Positions 8,927-29,936 of a DNA stretch of 64,000 nucleotides are shown here, piece after piece. The translations under genes were made by a program, and so were the position numbers. The stretch is from Asterias amurensis (lineage: Eukaryota; Echinodermata; Asteroidea; Forcipulatida; Asteriidae): positions 23,694,001-23,758,000 of the forward strand of contig NC_092650.1 in NCBI RefSeq assembly GCF_032118995.1. The letters run 5' to 3'. How positions within the stretch are numbered: position 1 is the first letter of the stretch; the number at the start of each line of letters is the position of its first letter. The notes under the pieces are model-generated. The model saw nothing but the letters and a program-made list of their open reading frames with translations. It ran no database searches and was not told where the DNA came from.

Positions 8927-9171
8927 AGTTGCTCTTATTCTCCACACCATGCAAAGCTTCAAACACCATTACATTGTCAATTGTCATGTGCTTTAAGCTT
9001 TTTAATAACAATTGATTTGTTTTCCCTAAATGTACAGGAGTCTGTTCGAAAGTACACTTTCTTCTCACTTAGCAGCAAACAGGAACTTGACTTATAACGC
9101 AAACTCCATTAGGCTTCATAGAAGGGAGTTCCTTGGAGGAATGTCTTCATAGATGCTCCTCCTACCCACCA

Positions 9172-19015
<9,844 letters not shown>

Positions 19016-20799
19016 CGAAGCGATTAACAAAGAGATTGTACTTCATGTCACCCCAAATCAACGAAGGCCAAACTGGAAGGGGCGGTATGCCACTGCTTCT
19101 TGGCTGGTTAGTTATTATCGAGTATTTTGAGGTAAAATGTCAGGAACATAGCCTGTGAAAAACTTTCACTCAAGTAAGTGCTTGGGTTTTCAAGAACATG
19201 CCAGTCTTTTGCACTTTCAGTTGTTGGGACTTGCTGTTGTTGTTCTATTATTCCCTTTTTTAAATAATCCCCTTCTTGGGGAAAAGTTGAAAAAAGAAAA
19301 ACATTGCAGGACTATTTTATTGTGTAAAAGTCCCTGCAGCTGCGTGTATGCCTGCATACAGCACTTGATTGGTCAGTCAAAGGTAGCAATGTTTTAGAGT
19401 GTTCTTCTTTCAAGATTTCACCAACAAATATTTGCGGGTGGGTCAAAAGAAAATACTTGGAAAATCAAATTCGATTTTCAATTTGAAAATAATTAGGAAT
19501 TGTCATGGAAGTCAAAACGTGCAGGGGTGGGGGGGGGGGGGGTAAAAACAAAGTTTAGGAGAGGAAAAAACTGAAAACTTCAAAACATTGCCAATTCAGA
19601 TCGGCCCCTTTCTCTTTTTGTTACATGCTTGATTGCGGATTTTTTTGTATTGGACCTGGTAGGACAACATAGAGTTGGATTCTAAGAGTTCTAACAATTT
19701 TTAATGTGTGACCCGTCACACGATGGCAAAATCTGGCATTACTTGCAAATATTCAGTTGATATTAGAATTGAAATGAATTTTATGTTCTATCTTGACATT
19801 CTATATTGTTGAGAAATACGTACCTTATTTGTCCTATGCTCCCATGTCACACACACAGTGACTGTGCCACACTCAGCGGGTAAAGCGTGTAAATGCCGCG
19901 TCACATAAAATGTGCACTACACTGTAGAAAAGACCCCTGGCATTGGCCGTCGTCAACGAGACCAAACAATGGAAATCTGTACGCACCGCGCACGCCAGAC
20001 ACGCAGTGGAAAACCCTCTCTCTGAACTATAAGTGCGGCCTCGCTACCATGGGCAGCGCGCCGTATCGATACCTCTCATCACTAACCCCTGGGAGGGATG
20101 TACTGAGAAACAGCGCTGATTGGCTCAGGAAATTGGTCATGCATTAGATGTCAAGTGCGTGCGCGCAGTTTTAAGATATTTGCAAGTTGATCATGCCTGC
20201 GTTTTTTATGACACAAAACACGTTTTTTTTTAACAAAAACAAAAATGTTCTTTAAGACGAAAGACATGCGTGCGCGCATAGAAAAGATTAAATATAATAC
20301 GCTCATTTAAATGTGCTAGCTTATAGCACATTTAAATTTTGGGTTATGATCGAGCAAGGCATGCTGAAAAAAAAAATGGTGCAGCGAGATCGATCACCCC
20401 TGGGAACGAGGTCGCTATAAGTGTACCTTTGGGGTTTGTTTCTACTTGCAGTACACAATACACTAGACATGCGGCTTAGTTTCCCATCTGAGAGATAAGG
20501 CAAATTATAGTTGAGCGTCAGTGCTCGAAGACACAAGTGCCATGAGCAAACCCATTTTGTGACAACACCAGACGGTGCACTAGACAAAATTGTCCAACTC
20601 GTGACCTAAGAATTCCAAAAAGAATTAAGTAGATTTAATTAACATTTATCTACTCTCCAATTTTATATACAGAGTGAGAATGAATTTAAAGTGGATATAT
20701 ATTTTTGTGTTTGTTTTTATTATCGGTCAAAAAAGATGTGCTAATTGTATATAGTTTCCAAGCGGAGACTGGGTCGGCATTTACAACTTTGGCAGTGGC
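19016..20799. other. RSPRY1 3' flank, no gene recognised
   Basis: The stretch begins with the RSPRY1 3' UTR. It holds a poly-G run near 19527 and otherwise unassigned AT-rich sequence. Frames up to 88 codons show no known motif. Confidence 0.45.
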
Positions 20800-20803
20800 T
20801 TAA

Positions 20804-21184
20804 AGGCAGTGGACACCATTGGTAATTGTCAAAGACTAGCCTTCACAGTTGGTGTATCTCAACATATGCATAAAATAACAAGCCTGTGAAAATTTGAGCT
20901 CAATCGGTCACCGAACTTGCGAGATAATAATGAAAGAAAAAAAACACCCTTGTCACACGAAGTTGTGTGCGTATAGATGGTTGATTTCGAGACCTCAAGT
21001 TCTAAACCTGAGGTCTCGAAATCAAATTCGTGGAAAATTACCCCTTTCTCGAAAAACTATGGCACTTCAGAGGGAGCCGTTTCTCACAATGTTTTATACC
21101 ATCAACCTCTCCCCATTACTCGTTACCAAGTAAGGTTTCGTGCTAATAATTATTTTGAGTAATTACCAATAGTGTCCACTGCCT
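20804..21184. mobile_element. TTAA MITE family A (AGGCAGTGGACAC), copy
   Basis: TTAA at 20800-20803 and 21185-21188 is the target duplication. The ends AGGCAGTGGACACCATTGGT and AATAGTGTCCACTGCCT are inverted. A palindrome of GAGACCTCAAGTTC type sits at the centre. The TTAA target and A-G-G termini resemble Kolobok-type elements; that assignment is inference. Confidence 0.88.
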
Positions 21185-21589
21185 TTAAAAGAGCACTGTA
21201 GCCAACAGCCCTATGGTTCAAGTCGCTTGATTCAGGAACAGTCAGAGAGTGAATTACCTTTAGGATTAGCAGGTTCCCATCCTAAAGGAGAAGTTAAGCT
21301 CACAATTTTTGCTTAGCAAATAAGATTAACATTTTAGACTGAATATGTTACCAGCCAAAATATTTATAAGTATGTAACTTTTAAAGGGCTGTGACCACAT
21401 TCAGATAAATTTTTACACAGTGATTAAATTTGACAAACAATCATTCTTTGCAGCGTCCATTTCACTCAGAAACTAAGATGAATCCAAACTTGCCTTTAAT
21501 TTAAATGTTTTGAGCCCCCAATTGATAAGGTCACTACTTGCATATTTGATGCAGTTACCGATGCTGCTGGGTAGTACTAAAGGTAGTAT

Positions 21590-22032
21590 ACAAATATTGA
21601 CTGCTTCGAGTGCTATGGTTAAAACTATGACTCACGAGTAAAAGCAGTCAATATTTGTTTTATAACACCCCAAACATGTCTAAATACTGTACTATTATTA
21701 TTAAGTTACAGACCTGAATGCTACAATTCATGGACGACTCGAATACAGATTGCAAACACTTTTACTTACTGTGTTGCATGAAGTGTTGTGCAATCCGAAA
21801 TGGTTACAGACTATTAATTTATCATCCTCGTACACGCAACAGACATCTGGGTACTGCACGCCATGTGCTAGTCTGTCGGACTAGCGCACGGCGCCGTGTG
21901 CTAGTCTTCGGACTAGCGCATGGCAAACCGATGCACTTTCACACGGCCGTCGATTAGCAAAACTAAGACATGTCATGTGACGCGCTCTAAACCAATGAGC
22001 AGGCAGAATACTTGCAAGGGGTGTTATAAACT
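21590..22032. mobile_element. Palindromic element, GTTTTATAACACCCC
   Basis: TTATAACACCCC (about 21661) is inverted as GGGGTGTTATAA (about 22019). AATATTGACTGCTT and AAGCAGTCAATATT form an inner hairpin at 21595-21655. A repeated CTAGTCTTCGGACTAGCGCA hairpin lies at 21867-21919. Confidence 0.6.
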
Positions 22033-22079
22033 AGAATATTCTACTCTTCAATATAGACTAGAATAACTTGATACTTTAA

Positions 22080-22343
22080 AGGAACACAATGCCTTGGATC
22101 AGTCGAGTTGGTCTTTGAAAAGCTCTTATAACCGTTTGTTATAAAATGCATATGGTCAAAAACTTGACTCCCATAAATGGCCGACCGTGTTAGTCGACAA
22201 GGTAAAAGGATAACCACACAATTTAAAGTGATACGTCTTGTGTGGATCATTATATTCTACTTTTAAAATATCTATCCAACCATATGCATTTCATAACGAA
22301 CGGTTTCAAAGACCAACTCGACCTACCCAAGGCAACGGTTACT
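22080..22343. mobile_element. TTAA MITE (AGGAACACGTTGCC family), copy 1
   Basis: TTAA lies at 22076-22079 and 22344-22347. AGGAACACAATGCCTTGGAT opposes CCCAAGGCAACGGTTACT. The inner CCATAAATGGCCGACC is shared with 27739-28121. Confidence 0.82.
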
Positions 22344-22700
22344 TTAAAAGTCTGTCAGTTGTCATGCTGCAAGAAAAGAAAAAATGTAATTTGTGAGTAA
22401 GGTTTTTATGATGTCGATAAAGAGCCTTCTTTCAATTTGAATTCCTCATATCAAGTGTTCCTATGTCATATGGTTAGGGGCAAGCTTTTTTAAAGTTACC
22501 TAAGAGACGACGAACTTTGAAAACCTAACTCGCAAATGTCATAGGAAAAGAACTTAAATCATGAGTGCCTTAATGCAGGGTGAATGGAGGTTGCTGTTAA
22601 TTTGTTTCAATGTTTATTTATTCTTGCATCTATCCTGTATTTATTCCTTGATGTGTAACCTCATTGCTCATTGTTTTTGTAAATCACTAAAATTATCATA

Positions 22701-22943
22701 GGGTGCGTTCGATAAGCTTCCCTGGGTCAACCCCGCAGTGCTCACTCGGGTGATCCCCTGACAAGAGCTGATCGAACGATCACACTCGCCCTCTCGCGGC
22801 GACGTCATGCACCTCAGGTCACCCCAAAGTGACCCACTCCACAAGCAGAGCATTGGGGGCTGACCCGGGTGAGCCTTGTCAAAGCTATTCGAACGTACCG
22901 GGGCAGACCAGGGTCGACCCAGGGAAGCTAAACCAACACACCC
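22701..22943. mobile_element. Palindromic MITE (GGGTGCGTTCGA family), copy 1
   Basis: GGGTGCGTTCGATAAGCTTC and CCTGGGTC on the left are mirrored by GACCCAGGGAAGCTAAAC and ACACACCC on the right. Confidence 0.82.
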
Positions 22944-23094
22944 ATTGTGAGATAATTAGTTGTAGTTGCTATTTGTTTCCTATAGGAAAACCTACGAAAA
23001 AAACATACTTGTTGCACAACTTTGTGTGATTTCAGATGCATAATAAAAGGCTTCAGGCCTGAAGTCTTTTATTATTGAGTGAGAAATTACATCT

Positions 23095-23230
23095 TTCTCA
23101 AAAACTATGTTACTTCAGAAGGAGCCGTTTCTCACAACGTTTTATACTATCAACAGCTCTCCGTTGCTTGGTAACAAGTAAGTTTTTATGCTGTCACGTA
23201 TTTTTAAGAATTTAGTTGATATCAGCATGA
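23095..23230. mobile_element. Half copy of TTAA MITE family A
   Basis: AAAACTATGTTACTTCAGAA, GGAGCCGTTTCTCACAACG and GCTTGGTAACAAGTAAG match one half of the family. The terminus is lost. Confidence 0.6.
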
Positions 23231-23739
23231 AGCTGGGACCGGATAGCTGCGATTCAGAAAATGGTCGCAACAAAAGGAAAGAAACAAATAGAATAGTCAA
23301 CTCTCATTGATTTTGTCATAAACTGTGTCCTAAACAGTCCACCCTGCAAAATGTATTTAATTTGTTACAACATAATAACCCGCTTATAACCCTGTAATAT
23401 TTTGTAAATTGGTTAACTATCCAGAAGTAACTTGTACATATCTTGGCCTTTGAAAGCTAAAGATATGTGCATTTGTGTAAATATGCTAGACAGTCTTATC
23501 TCTAAAAAGGAAGGACACACTGTCCTCCCATGGAGGTATGGTCCTCAATACTCTTTGACAGGAATACTATTTTGTTGTTTCTGTTTTTATATGGGAGGTT
23601 TTGGTTAAATTTATTCTTTTTGGAATATTGTTTAGTTTGTTATTGAGGAGGGGGGGGCTAAACTAACCACTGTTAACCATATACATTTTATATATTATAT
23701 AAGTTATCCTTAGAGGTAATTACTTATTCGTACAGTCTG

Positions 23740-24150
23740 CAGACCTGATGTTTCACGGAAGCAAAGTAGGCGATTGCCTCCATGCCCCCTGGGCCCAATT
23801 TCATACAGCTGCTAAGCACAACGATTTGCTAAGCATGACATTTCTTCCTTGGTTAAAACAGGATTACAAATCAAATTTCGACGTGATTTTCAGGATAAGC
23901 AACCAACAGCCGAGTTCAAGCAATATGCAACAAATGGAAATTTGGTTGGTAAAGGTTGGTAAAAGAATTGCAAAGGTTGTATGTTTTTATCACAGAAGAA
24001 ATTTCATGCTAAGCAAATTTGTGTGCTAAGCAGATATATGAAATTGGGCCCTGGTCATTGCCATGGAGCCCAATTTCCGTAAAGAGTGCCCTTTACAAAG
24101 GAGAAAATGCCTTGGTGCCCTGCCCTTCCAAACATTAATCATACAGGCTA
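23740..24150. mobile_element. CTTCGTTTTTGAAAGGGC-type MITE split by insertion
   Basis: ACCTGATGTTTCACGGAAGC to TTGCCTCCATGCCCCC on the left resumes after 24053 with TCATTGCCATGG and AAATGCCTTGGTGCCC. The gap is filled exactly by another foldback. Confidence 0.7.
23788..24053. mobile_element. Complete GGGCCCAATTTC foldback, nested
   Basis: CTGGGCCCAATTTCATACAG and GCTGCTAAGCACAA on the left, with GTGCTAAGCAGATATATGAA and ATTGGGCCCTGG on the right, form the inverted ends. Confidence 0.82.
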
Positions 24151-24348
24151 AAAAAAACTAGAAACCAGTGTTTGGGGGGTTAAATGCTCAGTAACTACTA
24201 GCCTTGACCGAGGTGTTGGTGTTATATTTTCATTTAGTTATTTGTTTCTTGTTTTCCTATTGCGCTATTGCGCTACCTGTCCGTGTAATCTCTGTAATGT
24301 ATACACAGTGCTTGCGTGGTGTGCTGACGGCCTATGTATGCAGACAGT

Positions 24349-24604
24349 GGGTGTGTTCGATTAGCTTCCCTGGGTTGACCCTGATGCGGGGCTCACTCGG
24401 GTGAGCCCCTGACAAGAGCTAATAGAACGATCACACTCCCAATCTCGTTGTGTTATCATGCACATTGGATCACCCCCAAGTTATCTACTCTACAAGCAGG
24501 GCACTGGGGGCTGACCCGGGTGAGCCCCTGGAATGACGTCAAAGCTATTCGAACGCACCAGGGGCAGACCGGGGTCGACCCAGGGAAGCTAAACGAACGC
24601 ACCC
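24349..24604. mobile_element. Palindromic MITE (GGGTGCGTTCGA family), copy 2
   Basis: GGGTGTGTTCGATTAGCTTC and GCTCACTCGGGTGAGCCCC on the left, GGGAAGCTAAACGAACGCAC on the right. It is clearly related to 22701-22943. Confidence 0.85.
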
Positions 24605-24632
24605 ATAATATACAAGTGCGGGTGATCCACAC

Positions 24633-24647
24633 ACAGTAGGGGGCGCT
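24633..24647 (+). promoter_or_regulatory. CTCF-like motif
   Basis: ACAGTAGGGGGCGCT agrees with the vertebrate CTCF core CCASYAGRKGGCRSY at 14 of 15 positions. Binding is untested inference. Confidence 0.35.
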
Positions 24648-24867
24648 GTACTCAGTGTGATACACAAACTATGCATAGTGTACATCACGCGTAGATTTAT
24701 GCCATCTTTTTCAAAGTGGAAACTGTGATCACCTTGAGCAAGGCTAAGTAACTACTGGACATTGTCCCTTCTGTTGGCAAGTTATTGTGTCACACACTAG
24801 GGAAATTGCTGCCTGCCCAAAGTTTGGATGCACAGTCATCTACCTTGTATTACTTAACAATCTTGAG

Positions 24868-25015
24868 GGAGTCTAGTTGGTAAGACACTGCTCTAGAACT
24901 GCAAAGGTCCTGGGTTCGAATCCTACCTGAGTAATATGCCTGTGATTTTTGTTTTGCTACAGACCTCAGGAAAGTACCGAGTATGGAGTGCTTACATACA
25001 TCGGTGTACATGGGC
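24868..25015 (+). mobile_element. tRNA-derived SINE
   Basis: The head has an A box (TAGTTGGTAAGACACTG) and a B box (GGGTTCGAATCC). A short body follows, ending near ACATCGGTGTACATGG. Related fragments are at 11490 and 14162. Confidence 0.7.
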
Positions 25016-25429
25016 CAAACCAAAATGGATATTCTTCATCCCGATAAAATTTAACATAAAATCTTGAGGTTCACCACAAAGCACTCCTTTATCGTTACTA
25101 ACAATTCAACTGTTGCGTTGATCAAAATGTATTACATGTAATTGAATTTTAGAAAAATTTACAGAATAAATGAACTCTTGGAAATGTTTTAATGATATAA
25201 CAAAAACGCTTTTTGCATATTTAGTTCTGGATGTATCTTTTATTGTTCATGCAGGTCAAATGTTTGTTGTAACTTTTTTTTATATTAGACAAAACAGGAA
25301 CAAATGTGCCCAACAAGTCAATTTCTAGCTATATTTGAATCTCACCAAATATTAAAAGCAAGACAATTTTTTATAACGGGGAAAACAAAGTACTACTTTT
25401 AAGTAAATAAATGTTTTTGGGGTTGAACA

Positions 25430-25560
25430 AAGAATTGACAAGAGTGGGATTCGAACCAACGACCTCCGGATTTACGTGCCGGCGCTCTACCAACTGAGCT
25501 ACATGTATCTAGCCCTATATTGGCGGTGTCCCTATTTTGTCAATATCTTTGTTCGGGGGT
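25430..25560 (-). mobile_element. tRNA-derived SINE or tRNA pseudogene
   Basis: The minus strand has an A box (GTAGCTCAGTTGGTAGAGCG) and a B box (GGTTCGAATCCCAC) about 20 bases apart, as in a tRNA. The anticodon stem pairs poorly and there is no acceptor stem, so I do not call a functional tRNA. Confidence 0.6.
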
Positions 25561-25602
25561 GCCAGTCAGAAGCCATGTTTCTTAAAAGAATATTTATTTT
25601 AA

Positions 25603-25988
25603 AGGCAGTGGACACTATTGGTAATTACTCAAAATATGTATTATCATAAAACCTTTCTTGACTACGAGTAATGGGGAGAGGTTGAGAGGAAAACATTAAG
25701 AAAAACAGCTCCCTCTGACGCAGTTTTCGAGAAAGAAGTAATTTTCCACAAATTTGATTTCGAGACCTCGGATTTAGAATTTGAGGTCTCGAAATCAAGC
25801 ATCTGAAAGCACACAACTTCGTGTGGCCATGGTGCGACAAGGGTGTTTTTTCTTTCATTAATGTCTCGCAACTTCGACGACCGATTGAGCTCAAATTTTC
25901 ACCGGTTTGTTATTTTATGCATATATATGTTGAGATACACCAACTGTGAAGACTAGTCTTTGACAATTACCAATAGTGTCCAGTGTCT
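25603..25988. mobile_element. TTAA MITE family A, copy
   Basis: TTAA lies at 25599-25602 and 25989-25992. The ends are AGGCAGTGGACACTATTGG and CCAATAGTGTCCAGTGTCT, with central GAGACCTCGGATTTAGAATT. Confidence 0.88.
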
Positions 25989-26284
25989 TTAACAATACTC
26001 ATCAAAATAGTACCAGCATTATAGTAATATAATAGCGTTGTTGCAACATACTAATAAAATAACTGTATTATTGCCAAAATTTGAAGGGAATAATTTCTCC
26101 AAATAGTTTACACTATCAACAGCATACATGTAAATGTCACCACATGAATTTTTATAGTTTATTTTTATTTTTAGTGTTAACCAATCTATAACCCTACTTA
26201 ATGCATAGCTGAGAAGCAGATGGTAAATTATGTACAAAGAAATCAATAGATACAAAAATAATAGTATAATACTATAAATAGAAG

Positions 26285-26450
26285 CAGTTTACAAAACTTA
26301 CAAAAACACCATAACTACTGTATGAATATAAATGTTCTTTACAATAACATATTAAACAAATCCAGTACTGTAGATTTTGAGGCTATAAAATGGAATACAA
26401 TTTCAGATGCAAACCCTGTACAAAACATATAATATATAATTTAGCACCTT
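26285..26450. repeat. Diverged ~150-bp repeat, copy 1 of 3
   Basis: AAATCCAGTACTGTAGATTT and GAGGCTATAAAATGGAATAC to CCTGTACAAAACATATAA recur at 27035-27205 and 27475-27600. Confidence 0.65.
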
Positions 26451-26459
26451 ATAAGGGTT

Positions 26460-26632
26460 TACAAGGTGCTACCGCGCATACAGCAGCCACAGCCAAGAAC
26501 ACCAGGGCAAACCCCTTATCTTTTCGATAAGTGCACTGGGTTCTTTTGCATGCGTTACACAACACATGGGACCAACGGCTTTACGTCCCATCCGAAGGAC
26601 GAAGCAATGGCTAAGTGCTTGCTTAAAGGCAG
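26460..26632 (-). mobile_element. SINE fragment, AGAAGGGGTTCGCCC family
   Basis: The reverse complement has GAACCCAGTGCACTTATCG and AGGGGTTTGCCCTGGTGTTC, matching 10679-10985. Confidence 0.55.
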
Positions 26633-26636
26633 TGGA

Positions 26637-27011
26637 CACTATTGGTAATTACTCAAAATAATTATTGGCATCAAACCTTACTTGGTAAAGAGTAATGGGG
26701 AGAGGTTGTTAGTATAAAACATTGTGAGAAATGGCTCCCTCTGAAGTGACATAGTTTTGGAGAAAGAAGTAATTTCCACGAATTCGGTTTCGAGACCTCA
26801 AGTTTAAAACTTGAGGTCTCGTAAAACTTGAGGTCTCGAAATCAAGCACACAACTTCGTGTGACAAGGGTGTTTGTTTCTTTCATAGTTATCTCGCAACT
26901 CCGACGACCGTTCGCGCTAAAATTTTCACAGGTTTGTTATTTTATGCATATGTTCAGATACACCAAGTGAGAAGACTAGTCTTTGACAATTACCAATAGT
27001 GTCCACTGGCT
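26637..27011. mobile_element. TTAA MITE family A, copy
   Basis: TTAA lies at 26633-26636 and 27012-27015. A second family start (AGGCAGTGGATTG) follows the right TTAA at once, suggesting a decayed neighbour copy. Confidence 0.85.
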
Positions 27012-27034
27012 TTAAAGGCAGTGGATTGTTAAAC

Positions 27035-27205
27035 AAGAAGCGGCTGTTAAACAAAACTAACAAAAACCCAATGAATATTATACTTCACAAGTACATATTA
27101 TTAAACAAATCTAGTACTGCAGATTTTGAGGCTGAAAAATGAATAAAATTTCAGATGAAAACCCTGTACAAAACATATAAATCATCCAGTTTAAATGCAT
27201 TTAAA
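27035..27205. repeat. Diverged ~150-bp repeat, copy 2 of 3
   Basis: AAATCTAGTACTGCAGATTT and GAAAACCCTGTACAAAACAT match copy 1. Confidence 0.65.
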
Positions 27206-27292
27206 CCTTTTCTCCTTTGGGATCAAAAAGGGTCAGCTCTTCACCTTTAAATATGGAAGCAGATTAAAAAAACACCAATAGCTATTGTGTGA

Positions 27293-27470
27293 CTACACCT
27301 CTCTTAATATTCATGCACTGACATCATCAGTTTAACCCAAAATTAATGAGGCCATCGGCGCACGCCACGCCATTAACAGTACCAGCCACTCAATCCAAGT
27401 TGCTGTGGCTGCGCCAATAGCCTCGTTTTGGGTTTATTGTGATGTCATGCATAAATATTAAGAGAGGCGT
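27293..27470. mobile_element. Palindromic MITE, CCTCTCTTAATATTCATGC ends
   Basis: CCTCTCTTAATATTCATGCA with GTTTAACCCAAAAT is mirrored by TTTTGGGTTTATTGTGATG and GCATAAATATTAAGAGAGG. It separates repeat copies 2 and 3. Confidence 0.8.
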
Positions 27471-27474
27471 ATTT

Positions 27475-27600
27475 TATACTTCACAAGTACATTTATTCTT
27501 TAAAAAGTCAGTTACTGCAGATTTTTAGGCTATAATATGAATACAATTTCAGTTGAAAACTTTGTACAAAACATATATAAACAATCCAGTTTGTTAATTT
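27475..27600. repeat. Diverged ~150-bp repeat, copy 3 of 3
   Basis: CAGTTACTGCAGATTTTTAG and AACTTTGTACAAAACATATA match copies 1 and 2. Confidence 0.6.
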
Positions 27601-27738
27601 AGAAAAATTTCTTTTGCAGCTAAAAAGAAAGCATATTCTTTGCCTTAGATTTTAGTTTGACTGTTAACACTGGTGACATCACAGTTTGTTCAACACTTTG
27701 CAGAAGAACATAAAACCATTGTGTCTCAGTGACATTAA

Positions 27739-28121
27739 AGGAACACGTTGCCTTGGATCGGTCGAGTTGGTCTTTGAAAAGCGTTTGTAACCGTTTTTTT
27801 ATAAAATGCATATGGACAGAAAGATGTTGTAAAAGTAGAATACAATGATCCACACAAACATGCCTCGAAATTGCGTGGTTTTCCTTTTACCTCGTCGACT
27901 AACACGTCGGCCATTTATGGGGGTCAAAATTTTGACTCCCATAAATGGCCGACCATGTTAGTTCGCACAGTAGAAGGAAAACCACGCAATTTCGAGGCAA
28001 ACTTGTGTGGATCATTGTATTCTACTTTTAAAACATCTTTCCAACCATTTGCATTTTATAAAAAACAATTACAAACGCTTTTGTTTTGACCAACTCGTCC
28101 GATCCAAGGCAACGTGTTCCT
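27739..28121. mobile_element. TTAA MITE (AGGAACACGTTGCC family), copy 2
   Basis: TTAA lies at 27735-27738 and 28122-28125. The inverted ends AGGAACACGTTGCCTTGGAT and ATCCAAGGCAACGTGTTCCT are perfect. The inner AAATGGCCGACC palindrome is retained. Confidence 0.88.
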
Positions 28122-28279
28122 TTAATGTGCAAACCATTTAAAGTTTCCAAATTCATGTTCCATCAGCAATGAGTAGTTGTGATAATCATAGTTCTCCATC
28201 CTCACGCCTATAAAATGAGTTGTAAAAAGTCTTTGGTTAAAAATTGAGCTGCTCAAAGTTAAGTTGAAATATCTGTTTG

Positions 28280-29936
28280 CTACATCCGGGTATCCTTTCC
28301 ATTCACATCAACAGCAACGACCCAATCAGTCTCGTCGAGAGGTTCCCTCCTCATTTCAACTTCTTCAGCTTTGTCCCGAGGCCCTGACTCGGGTTGGGCT
28401 GGATATCTCTGTGTCGGATAACCGTGGCCAGGCGATATGGGGGTCTGAACCTTATTGTCCGGTTTAGAGCGTGCCTTTAGTTTGCTGCGGAACCATGGGA
28501 TACGGTCGCGGTTCCAGCAGAGGAAGATGGAACCAATGATGCATGTGAGGATTACTAGTCCAGGGATGATCATGGACATCACAACGATTGCGAGACCGGC
28601 TGAATATGTGAGTGCTGTAGGGAAAGAAACAAGGGATAATGTTTGTTTTTAAAGCCATTGGACACTTTCGGTAAACAGTATTGTCCAAAGGCCCACACTT
28701 CGTGTACCACAACTTATATATAAAATCATAAACAGGTGAAATATTAGGTTCAATCGGTCATCGGAGTCAGGAGAAAATAACAGGAAAACCCACCCTTGTT
28801 TTCGCGCATTTCGCCGTGTCATGACATGTGTTTAAAATAAATCCGTAATTCTCGCTATCGAGAATTAATATTGTTTTAATGTTTTCTCAAACAGTATAAG
28901 CATTTCATGGAATAATGTTTCAAGATAAGTCTTTCACCATTACCTTCTGTAAACCCTGTAAGTTATTTGTGAATCTGTGAACTTTTAGGTTTTTTTTTCT
29001 GTGCCGAAAGTGTATAATGGCTTTAAGGGAAGGTATATTATGTTTGGTTAGCCCACCTTGTTGGCCTATTATGGCTCTCTTTCATCAGTCTTATCACAGT
29101 TGCCAGATAAGACCTGTTAAAGGAGAGCCATAACAGCCCAACAAGGTGGGTCAATGTTTGGTAGTCAATCTGAAAGTTAATGGCGAGACAAAAAAAATTG
29201 TTAAAAACCTTCCCTGATCATTCAGCAACTTTGATTAGTAGACAGGGCACATTTTGAGAAACATTTCAATAATATGATAAGATATCAATTTTTATATGCT
29301 CCGAATCCAAATTTTGAATTGATTCTCAAATATGTGACTACTTTTGAAAAGAAATAATTTCCAACGGTTATTTTTATTGTATATAATTTACATTTTTATA
29401 ATAGGATTTCCAATTTTAATGGTTCCAAAGACCAAAAGTTATTTAAATAAGCTGTGTCAGTGGCACTTCTTGGAAATAAATAAAATAATAATCAATAAAA
29501 GTTGTTAAAATGCAAATAATATTGTATAATTTCAATATACCATAATATGTTTCTTATATACATTTTTTCAAACCAAATGAATTAATCAGTTCCTTTTCCT
29601 GTGTCATGAAACAGGTGAAAAAGAAGGTTTGGCAATAATAAATTCTGTCCCCCCGGATTTCTAGGCCACCAGACCAGCGCAAAAAGTAATAAATCTATAT
29701 TACAATAAGTACATCCCTCCAGAGGAGTATAGTCATACCATGGACTCAATGATGGAGGAAGGAATGGTCTTGCACACAGAAGTCTGCTCTTTTTACAAAA
29801 AAAAAAACATTGCTCCTTATTTAAAATTAATTTAAACAAAATAAAAATAGAAATATTCATATTGCTTACCACTTACTCCTCCAAAATATGCACACAACAA
29901 AACAACAACCACTAAAAACGTGTGAGCATTTGCCAT
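28280..29936 (-). CDS. Small signal-peptide, single-TM protein, unknown
   Basis: Two exons on the minus strand: 29870-29936 (start codon at 29936-29934) and 28280-28614 (stop at 28282-28280), giving 133 aa. Residues 1-22 (MANAHTFLVVVVLLCAYFGG then VS) look like a signal peptide or first hydrophobic helix. Residues 29-55 are a strong membrane segment ending ILTCIIGSIFLCWNRDR. The tail is basic, then Pro/Tyr-rich (SPGHGYPTQRYPAQPES), then charged. The exon 1 donor was chosen for frame: GTAAGC gives a phase-1 join, whereas a stronger GTAAGT nine bases earlier would break the frame unless another exon exists. I do not recognise the family. The start faces PSME3IP1 across 300 bp. The exon 2 frame is clear; the exon 1 join is inferred. 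Confidence 0.6.
28653..29022. mobile_element. TTAA MITE family B (AGCCATTGGACAC), copy 1
   Basis: TTAA lies at 28649-28652 and 29023-29026. It starts AGCCATTGGACACTTTCGGT and ends CCGAAAGTGTATAATGGCT. It lies in the intron of the small TM gene. Copy 2 is at 60821-61187. Confidence 0.85.
29053..29148. repeat. Hairpin repeat
   Basis: CCACCTTGTTGGCCTATTAT and GGCTCTC are mirrored by GAGAGCCATAACAGCCCAAC and AAGGTGG. Confidence 0.7.

Noticed and set aside
9133-9171. In-frame ATG further upstream of RSPRY1
   Set aside because: The 13 extra residues (MEECLHRCSSYPP) have no counterpart in the human protein, whereas the ATG at 9172 aligns with its start.
22829-23029. Short frames in the GGGTGCGTTCGA palindromes (also 24448-24665)
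   Set aside because: Both copies of the MITE give similar frames on both strands, as expected of an inverted repeat.
25448-25508. Possible functional tRNA on the minus strand
   Set aside because: A and B boxes are present, but the anticodon stem pairs poorly and no acceptor stem was found; a SINE head fits better.
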